Positions 58,777 to 64,000 of a stretch of DNA of 64,000 nt are shown piece by piece. The notes under the pieces are model-generated. The model was given only the letters and a program-made list of their open reading frames with translations. It did not search any database and was not told the DNA's origin. Numbering within the stretch: position 1 is the stretch's first letter; each line of letters starts with the position of its first letter. Position numbers and translations under genes: made by a program. Where the stretch lies: the NCBI GenBank assembly GCA_039619475.1, contig CM077115.1, positions 28,471,083 through 28,535,082 of the forward strand. The letters are read 5' to 3'. The DNA is from Icerya purchasi. Its lineage: Eukaryota; Arthropoda; Insecta; Hemiptera; Monophlebidae.

Positions 58777-58777
<1 letters not shown>
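58490..58777. repeat. MITE-like fragment with GGGGGAGGGG end
   Basis: Begins GCAGGGTCGTATCTAGGGGG, a terminus type common in insect hAT-like MITEs, followed by a CCATGG-centred GGGAGGGGTCC/GGTTCCCCCCTCCC hairpin. The right end is not clear because the (TA)n-bounded repeat starts at 58778. No ORF. Confidence 0.5.
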
Positions 58778-58816
<39 letters not shown>

Positions 58817-59535
58817 CGGCCATTTTGGCCTCGCAAGGGGCTGTGCCCCTTGACTTTTCTTGCTTTCATTTCAGTCTTTTTCTCTTCTATACTTTGTATA
58901 AAATGATCAAAATTTACAAGATAATTCTTACTGGCATCAGCACAAAAAAATAACATAATCACAATAATCCTATCCTAACATTTAACTTTCATTATATAAA
59001 ATGGAACGATAGAGGAGAACATCTTATACAATACTGTGCGGCGAACGATTTTACGATAATGAACACGTGCTTTAAACATCATGCTCGTCGACTGTACACG
59101 TGAAAGTCACCGGGAGACCGCTGTAGGGCCCAGATTGATTACGTTATCGTCAAAACAAGGTGGAAATCCTGTATACTAAATGTAAAGACATATCCAGGAG
59201 TGGACTGTGGATCAGACCACCAATTGCTGTCGACGAGTTTATGTATACGCCTAAAATGTATGAACTCGCGCTCACAGGCGCTCAAAATAAGATTAAACAA
59301 AGCGGAAACGGAAATTTTTAAGAAACTATTTATCCAAAACATAGCATTTTTTCGTTACATTTTTCGTTACATATTTCATTACATATTTCGTTACATAAAA
59401 TTGTGACATTTTTTAAATAACAATAACAAAAATCCTATAAAATATAACAAACGTTAGATAAAATTAGGACATTTTTTCTAATGGGGGGTAGCCTAACAAT
59501 TACATTGTAATTAATATATATATATATATATATAT
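58778..59535 (+). repeat. (TA)n-bounded dispersed repeat, copy C, interrupted by a LINE endonuclease piece
   Basis: 58815-58999 matches the first half of copy A (CTCGGCCATTTTGGCCTCGC to CTTTCATTATATAAAAT), and 59346-59520 matches the second half (TTTTTCGTTACAT to GGGGGGTAGCCTAACAATTA). The 346 bp between them are foreign. A (TA)n tract stands at both outer ends (58780-58812 and 59515-59533). Confidence 0.85.
59000..59345 (+). pseudogene. Endonuclease C-terminal fragment embedded in repeat copy C
   Basis: Plus strand GEHLIQYCAANDFTIMNTCF, HHARRLYT, CRAQIDYVIVKTRWKSCILN and CGSDHQLL (the catalytic SDH), typical of CFDP2-like/RTE endonucleases. One stop follows LYT. It lacks the domain's N-terminal half, any poly-A and any TSD, and replaces about five bases of the repeat. 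Confidence 0.8.
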
Positions 59536-60370
59536 TTATAAAAATATTTTCGTAACCCCTCCTGAAATTTTAATTATCAGTGGAAGGGAAATATGTAACC
59601 CACGGTACACAGATAACGTAGTGATATTTGCTGCGGATGGACCAGAACTGGGAAGGTATCTAAAATGAGTTGAATATTTCAGTTAAAAGACAAATGTGGT
59701 ATTAAATAGGGCAACATGTGTAGACAGATTCGAAGCGCTGCCACAAAGACTTTTGTTTTGATAACTGACATTGAAATAAGGACTGCGACAACATATCTAA
59801 AAATATACGTCACGAACGACGGGAATCATGAAATTAAGATATCCAGCGACGCTTTGGAATGGCTAAAAATGCCGTGGGAAAGTTGACAAAAATTTAAAAA
59901 AACAATTCAATAACAAAAACAACAAAAAGGATTTTAAATAAGACCCTCTATAGCGGGGTTTCGGCGCGGGATCTTGGACGATGAAATTAACGTTATGTCA
60001 TAAATTGGAAGCGTTTGTTACAGGCGAATTCTCAGTATTCCAAATTCCTCGATACTGAAAAGATTACAAATAAAGACGGAAATAGATTAATTCTAACAAT
60101 GGAAAGAAGATGCTTAAAATTTCTCGGTCACATCATCCGACGAGATGAATTGGAGAAAACCAAAAAATGCGAGGAAAAATAGAAGAAGAACGAAATAGAG
60201 AAGAGCTTCTAATACGCTTTATCGATTAGGTTATAACTACAACAGGCTTTTCAATGCGAAAAATTATGAAAATGAAGGAAAACAGAGATAACTGGAAGCA
60301 AGTGGTTATCCGATGTGCGTGTTCGGTCATGACGTACGAAAATGGACAGCGTAAGAAAAGCGAAGAATGT

Positions 60371-60661
60371 AATAAATTTGAACATTACCGTAGATTTTTT
60401 TGTGAACAATTAGTGTCTCTTGGGTTCTTTTCTCCGTATACTATTTACAATCTTCTGTGCCTGAACAACCAGGTCCTGTATATTTTGTTTAAATTTATTG
60501 TATTAAACGACATCCAAATTTAACAGCATACACTTTTTTATTTTATTAATTAATTATCCTCTGCACTTCCTAGTGATTACTTGATTCATAATCCTAATTA
60601 TTGATGCTCTGTCATGTTGGGGAACCCAACGCATCTCAATCTCGATTTAGACAGTTTCTCT
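60371..60661. other. Unassigned sequence
   Basis: AT-rich; left flank of a family R insertion. No gene recognised. Confidence 0.35.
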
Positions 60662-60675
60662 TTCGCTATGATTTT

Positions 60676-61147
60676 TTTTTTTTATTAATATAAAATAATA
60701 ATAATATGATTTTATATATTATCTTTTTGGGCGCGCCAGCGGCTTTGAACCAACAACTGCAGAAATTATGGAAAGCGTTAAATAGAGAGACGATTAGAAA
60801 TAGAGCTTAGAAAAGATTGAAGTACAGGAATTATTATATGTGGAGATGGAAAGGAAAGGACAAAGGAAGAATTATAAGGAGCAGGAAGACCCAGTGTTAA
60901 GATTTTAGAGTACAAAGCAGAGCGCTTAGAATCAAGGGGAGGACATTCAAAGAAGATGTGGTTTGCAATATATGGTGGAGTAGAGATGGAACTATGAAGG
61001 GGACAATCGGGAGAGGAGGACAGGGAAAAGCGAAATCGTGAAGAGGGTAGAAGGGAGTGATTAAAACGAAGTCTGATTAAGGAAACAATCGCGGAGCGTT
61101 GATAAGAAGAGGAATGAAACCACGGCTGAGAACAGGGAACCGGTTCC
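60676..61147 (-). mobile_element. Family R tail insertion, minus strand
   Basis: Bounded by the 14-bp TSD TTCGCTATGATTTT at 60662-60675 and 61148-61161. The poly-A of the minus-strand element appears as the T run from 60672 to 60683. It encodes the end of family R ORF2: QRSAIVSLIRLRFNHSLLPS, CPLHSS, ANHIFFECPPLDSKRSALYS and stop at 60778. Strongly similar to the tail at 33407-34462. Downstream on the minus strand a CCAA/TTGG-type stem precedes the tail. Confidence 0.9.
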
Positions 61148-61161
61148 TTCGCTATGATTTT

Positions 61162-61545
61162 GTGCAGACATTCGTGGACTATGCTGAAGCATTTGTGGCC
61201 ATAATTGTTTGTTATAATTATTGTATATGATGATTGTGATTCCTGTTCCATTAATTTTCCGGTCGGTTAAGTTCAGGTACTCTCTTGGGCTCAGTCTGGC
61301 CGATTTCTCTTTCCTAAAGATTTTATTCAGCCATCCGTGGGTAATGTTGAACATTTACGGCCATGGTTGTCTCAACTTTTTTCACAATTAAATATTATGT
61401 ATCTTTCATTAGTTGGCATTATTCCTATATCAACTGGTTAGTGGCCAAATTGCTTGATAGTAAACTAAAGCCGGGCCATAAAAAAAAAGAAAAAGAAAAT
61501 ACCGATTAAACCGTTGCGAAGCCGATTCCCTTCAGCTGTGTACTG
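61162..61545. other. Right flank of the family R insertion, possible minus-strand coding remnant
   Basis: A minus-strand frame starting 61354 (MFNITHGWLNKIFRKEKSAR and following) runs to the insertion site at 61161. After removing the insert it extends only a few codons (ERETV) to a stop. Family not recognised; could be host exon or an unknown TE. Confidence 0.35.
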
Positions 61546-61549
61546 TTAA

Positions 61550-61680
61550 TCGTACGATTTCTTTTATTTTCTTTTTTATCATATTGTGCTGTGCAGTAAT
61601 TAGCCTAAGCTGTTGCACTGGCAAATTGTAAAATAAATAAAATAAAATAAAATAAAATAAAACAAAATAAAATAAAAAAC
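61550..61680 (+). repeat. 3' end of a non-LTR element: hairpin plus (AAAAT)n tail
   Basis: GTGCA (61591-61595) pairs with TGCAC (61614-61618) around AATTAGCCTAAGCT, the same layout as the 3'UTR hairpins of family A copies 2 and 3 and the family B tail at 55522-55565. It is followed within 15 nt by an AAAAT-repeat tail (61631-61677). No coding sequence is attached, so this is a very short 5'-truncated copy. Confidence 0.6.
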
Positions 61681-61689
61681 CTCTGATTT

Positions 61690-62042
61690 AGTTAACCATG
61701 ACTAATTACAAGAAGAACTAAAATACAGTAATTTTTCTAATGAATTAAAAATTAATTTACATCTTACTTATCAAACCGAAAATTGCACGAATTGCTATTA
61801 TGAGTCATATTTATTTACTGACCGCTCCGCTGAACCATAAGGTCCTAACTTAAGTCCTCTATTATTTTTAATATTCATTAATGACACGAGTTGCTGAATA
61901 TGGAGTAATGGATTTCTTTATGCTGGTGATTTAAAAATTTATCGCGAAATGTATTGAAATCTTGCAAAACAATATAGATGAAAATTATTAAGAGCCTGGG
62001 CAGCTCTCACCGTGATAACCTTAGTAGTTAAAAACGGTATTT

Positions 62043-62076
<34 letters not shown>

Positions 62077-62760
62077 TGGTCGACTCAAAACAAAATTATT
62101 TTTTAATATAAACAAAGAGAGAATTCTTAGGTTTACTTGTTAATTTGCCATTACAGATGGCAAATTATTGCAACAGGTAGAAATTTTAAAAAATCCAGAA
62201 ATATACCGTGACAGAACACTTACGTTAAACTATCACGTTAAATATCCATGCAATACCGTTTTTAGAGCTTTAAGTTTCCCTTATTTTTAGGAATCGAATG
62301 GGATCCGTACACGTTAAAATTAATTTAATATGTTAGAATGTGTTCAAGGGAGATTTATAAGATATATGTTTTACAAGTTTATTGACGTTTATATAAAATT
62401 TGAACATTATGAGGATTTATTAACAAGATTTAATTTCATGACATCAGCGAACAGAAGGAAAATAGTCAATATTCCTTTTTAATTTGTACGGTAATCTAAT
62501 TAAATAGCCTGATTTGTTAGCTAAAGCAGAATTAATTATAGACATAAGAAAAATACTTTTTATTTAAACCAAAATAGAACTAATGCACAAGAATTTGCAG
62601 ACTTTAAGGTTTACTATGGAATTATATTTATTTTTTTAATAAACAATGTTCCAGAGATTGATTTATTTCATCATTCACGACGTAAATATAAAAAATCAAT
62701 ACGGACATGCCTTCAAATGCATTAAAATAGCTGAAGTATTTTCGTTACCCCATTTTATAC
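61690..62760 (+). pseudogene. Decayed RT (jockey/CR1-like) with damaged catalytic site
   Basis: Plus strand: LFTDRSAE, then GPNLSPLLFLIFINDTS (motif B remnant with the PQG damaged, about 61838-61888) and LYAGDLKIY (motif C with ADD changed to AGD, about 61918-61945). After an A30 tract (62047-62073) the C-terminal text ECVQGRFIRYMFYKF, HYEDLLTRFNFMTSANRRK and HKNLQTL (about 62335-62600) follows, a pattern common to the C-termini of these LINEs. Stops in all frames; old copy. Confidence 0.7.
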
Positions 62761-62878
62761 GTAATCCTAGTTTTTATTTATTACTATTATTATTATTATT
62801 ATTATTATAACTATTTTATTGTTCGCGTTATTTTAATGTATTTAAAGTATTTTCATTTATTCATATCTATGTAGCAGT

Positions 62879-63369
62879 ATTATTATACTGTTTTGATGTT
62901 ATTCATTATGTATTATTTCTTCCTGTAAACGTTTGTTTCAATGATATTATAAGTTATGTACTTTTAAACCTTAAATTACGTTACAAAGTTATAGTTTTAA
63001 ATGTTACACGGACACAAAGTACCTTTTAATTCGTTAAAACATACAACATTTATTTATATTAAATTATTACTTAAAATAAAAGTTACAGACATTATTATTC
63101 ACAAAAAAATATATATAAAAAATCCGTCCTACCGGTTTCGTCTACTTGACATGAGTAGACGAAACCGGTAGGACGGATTTTTTATATATATTTTTTTGTG
63201 AATAATAATGTCTGTAACTTTTATTTTAAGTAATAATTTAATATAAATAAATGTTGTATGTTTTAACGAATTAAAAGGTACTTTGTGTCCGTGTAACATT
63301 TAAAACTATAACTTTGTAACGTAATTTAAGGTTTAAAAATACATAACTTATAATATCATTATTATACTG
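62879..63369. repeat. 12-bp direct repeats bracketing the large palindrome
   Basis: ATTATTATACTG occurs at 62879-62890 and 63358-63369. If these are a target-site duplication, the inserted unit is about 62891-63357 and includes the whole palindrome plus 49 bp of unmirrored sequence on its left. The repeat is simple, so chance is possible. Confidence 0.45.
62940..63360. repeat. 421-bp near-perfect palindrome
   Basis: Arms of 207 bp (62940-63146 and 63154-63360) are reverse complements with essentially one mismatch (GTACTTTT versus GTATTTTT) around a 7-nt loop TGACATG. Near the tip, GTAGAC-GAAA-CCGGTA-GGAC (63155-63174) occurs on the plus strand and its mirror on the minus strand. No ORF. A hairpin this long and this exact must be young or kept by conversion. 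Confidence 0.97.
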
Positions 63370-64000
63370 CATGACTTAATTGCCTTACAAAATTATATCT
63401 AATTGTAAGATATTTTCAGATAGGAAATAACATCATGTTTCATTCGATATATTCATATTATAATCCAAACTGATCATAAATTGTAATGTTGCCTAGTGAA
63501 TACCGTTTAAAATATCCTTTACCAAGTCTCGGTGCACCAAATTCGAGTTGCAACGATTAAAAAACAACAATATCATACGAGTATAACACCGGAGTCACTA
63601 TTATTCTATAAGCCGCGTAACACATCGGGTATATTTGGTTTTTAATTATTGTTGCAATTTTACCGAAACTCCAATTAAGGTATGAATTTTATCGTTTAAA
63701 AATAATCGCTATATCCTTCTTTTAAGGTGTACTTTACTGTATAATATACTCTTAATACAATTATACTTTTTTTTTTTTTTGTTGTATTTTTGTAACATTT
63801 TTTGCGTAAATCTTAAAGTCGGATTTTTTTTAAAAACAGTTTTGTTTCAAAAATTTTGGCCTAAATATTTGGTAAAATTTTAGTTATTATAATATATATA
63901 AAAAAAATATATATAACGAAGTGAACTAACTTAATTTAGAAAAAAATGATAAAAGAAGATATTTTTAAGCTAGGAAAAATAAGTTTAGTCAAGCATGATG
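63370..64000. other. Unassigned AT-rich sequence
   Basis: No gene recognised to the end of the window. T runs at about 63768 and 63827. Confidence 0.4.

Larger units (their letters stand above)
54840..60370 (+). mobile_element. RTE/endonuclease-RT-type LINE, shredded by nested insertions
   Basis: The plus-strand endonuclease starts near 54840 (WSIRGMNHIEKLAVIQAQLR), is cut by an insertion at 55021-55599, and resumes in frame (KNT/TIGYLLINDRI). It continues at 55681-55977 (INNFYEELTEVIKHIPSKE, NNRVNMLLHFSAENNF, HHHTGKLYT). RT text follows at about 57950-58480 (NYRLIALINHTSKVLLY, CFLDYTSAFDTVQ motif A). The RT C-terminus lies at 59590-60340 (RYTDNVVIFAADG, motif C with DN for DD; MERRCLKFLGHIIRRDE). 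Intervening inserts are listed separately. Layout and text match the arthropod CFDP2-like endonuclease/RT LINEs. Stops and shifts occur throughout, so it is an old copy. Confidence 0.78.

Noticed and set aside
58654..58962. 102-codon minus-strand frame
   Set aside because: Runs through the TA tract and the dispersed repeat; shadow of repeat copy C.
1..64000. CRISPR array, bacterial operons, phage or prokaryotic defence system
   Set aside because: No spaced identical repeats, no ribosome-binding sites and no operon structure; the content is that of a eukaryotic, TE-rich region.

Overview
The window is eukaryotic and almost certainly from an arthropod, most likely an insect. It is strongly AT-rich with many A/T runs and microsatellites and has no operon-like gene packing. 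It is filled with transposable-element classes typical of insect genomes: RNase H-bearing I-type non-LTR elements, jockey-clade and RTE/endonuclease-RT-type LINEs, a Helentron, two mariner-like elements, an LTR retrotransposon, MITEs and foldbacks. Species cannot be read from the sequence. The only stretch that looks like an ordinary host gene is a 230-codon single-pass membrane protein ORF at 45168-45860 (minus).

Layout. 1-5600: unassigned AT-rich DNA with one 87-bp tandem duplication and a 12-bp minisatellite. 5600-7620: foldback-like inverted repeats around a decayed Gag/ORF1. 7785-11852: 5'-truncated copy 1 of non-LTR family A, with a 14-bp target-site duplication (TSD). 13374-14011: MITE candidate. 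14040-26341: LTR retrotransposon (LTRs 14040-14749 and 25748-26341, PBS, PPT, coiled-coil Gag remnants, no pol seen). It hosts a jockey fragment (minus), family A copy 2 (16275-21527, TSD) and a family B element (minus). 26350-27256: internally deleted mariner. 27400-29790: Helentron helicase/endonuclease remnants with repeated 3' ends and a 46-bp minisatellite. 31300-34462: jockey-type RT (minus), another RT (plus), and a family R insertion with TSD inside it. 35680-37930: decayed family A copy 4, interrupted by a (TA)n-bounded repeat. 41047-42399: nearly intact DD41D mariner with TIRs and TA TSD. 43430-44700: RTE-like tail and dispersed repeats. 46940-48600: RT/RNase H fragment. 49355-51252: a hairpin palindrome split by family A copy 3. 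52020-54080: LINE fragments. 54840-60370: an RTE-type LINE blown apart by at least four nested insertions. 60676-61147: family R tail with TSD. 61690-62760: decayed RT. 62940-63360: a 421-bp near-perfect palindrome.

How it works together. This is a layered transposon graveyard, not a pathway. Seven TSDs or in-frame host rejoinings fix individual insertion events and give a relative order (LTR element older than family A copy 2; RTE element older than its inserts). The less ordinary signals are: (i) giant hairpins whose tips carry GAAA-centred motifs resembling half hammerhead ribozymes, with the same 18-nt motif at an unlinked site; (ii) a 3'-terminal stem-loop with a TAGCC-type loop and variable but paired stems, shared by several non-LTR copies; (iii) an AT-microsatellite-bounded repeat family; (iv) a DD41D transposase broken by a single stop at its third codon; (v) the orphan membrane-protein ORF. 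All calls come from reading the sequence; no similarity search was run.
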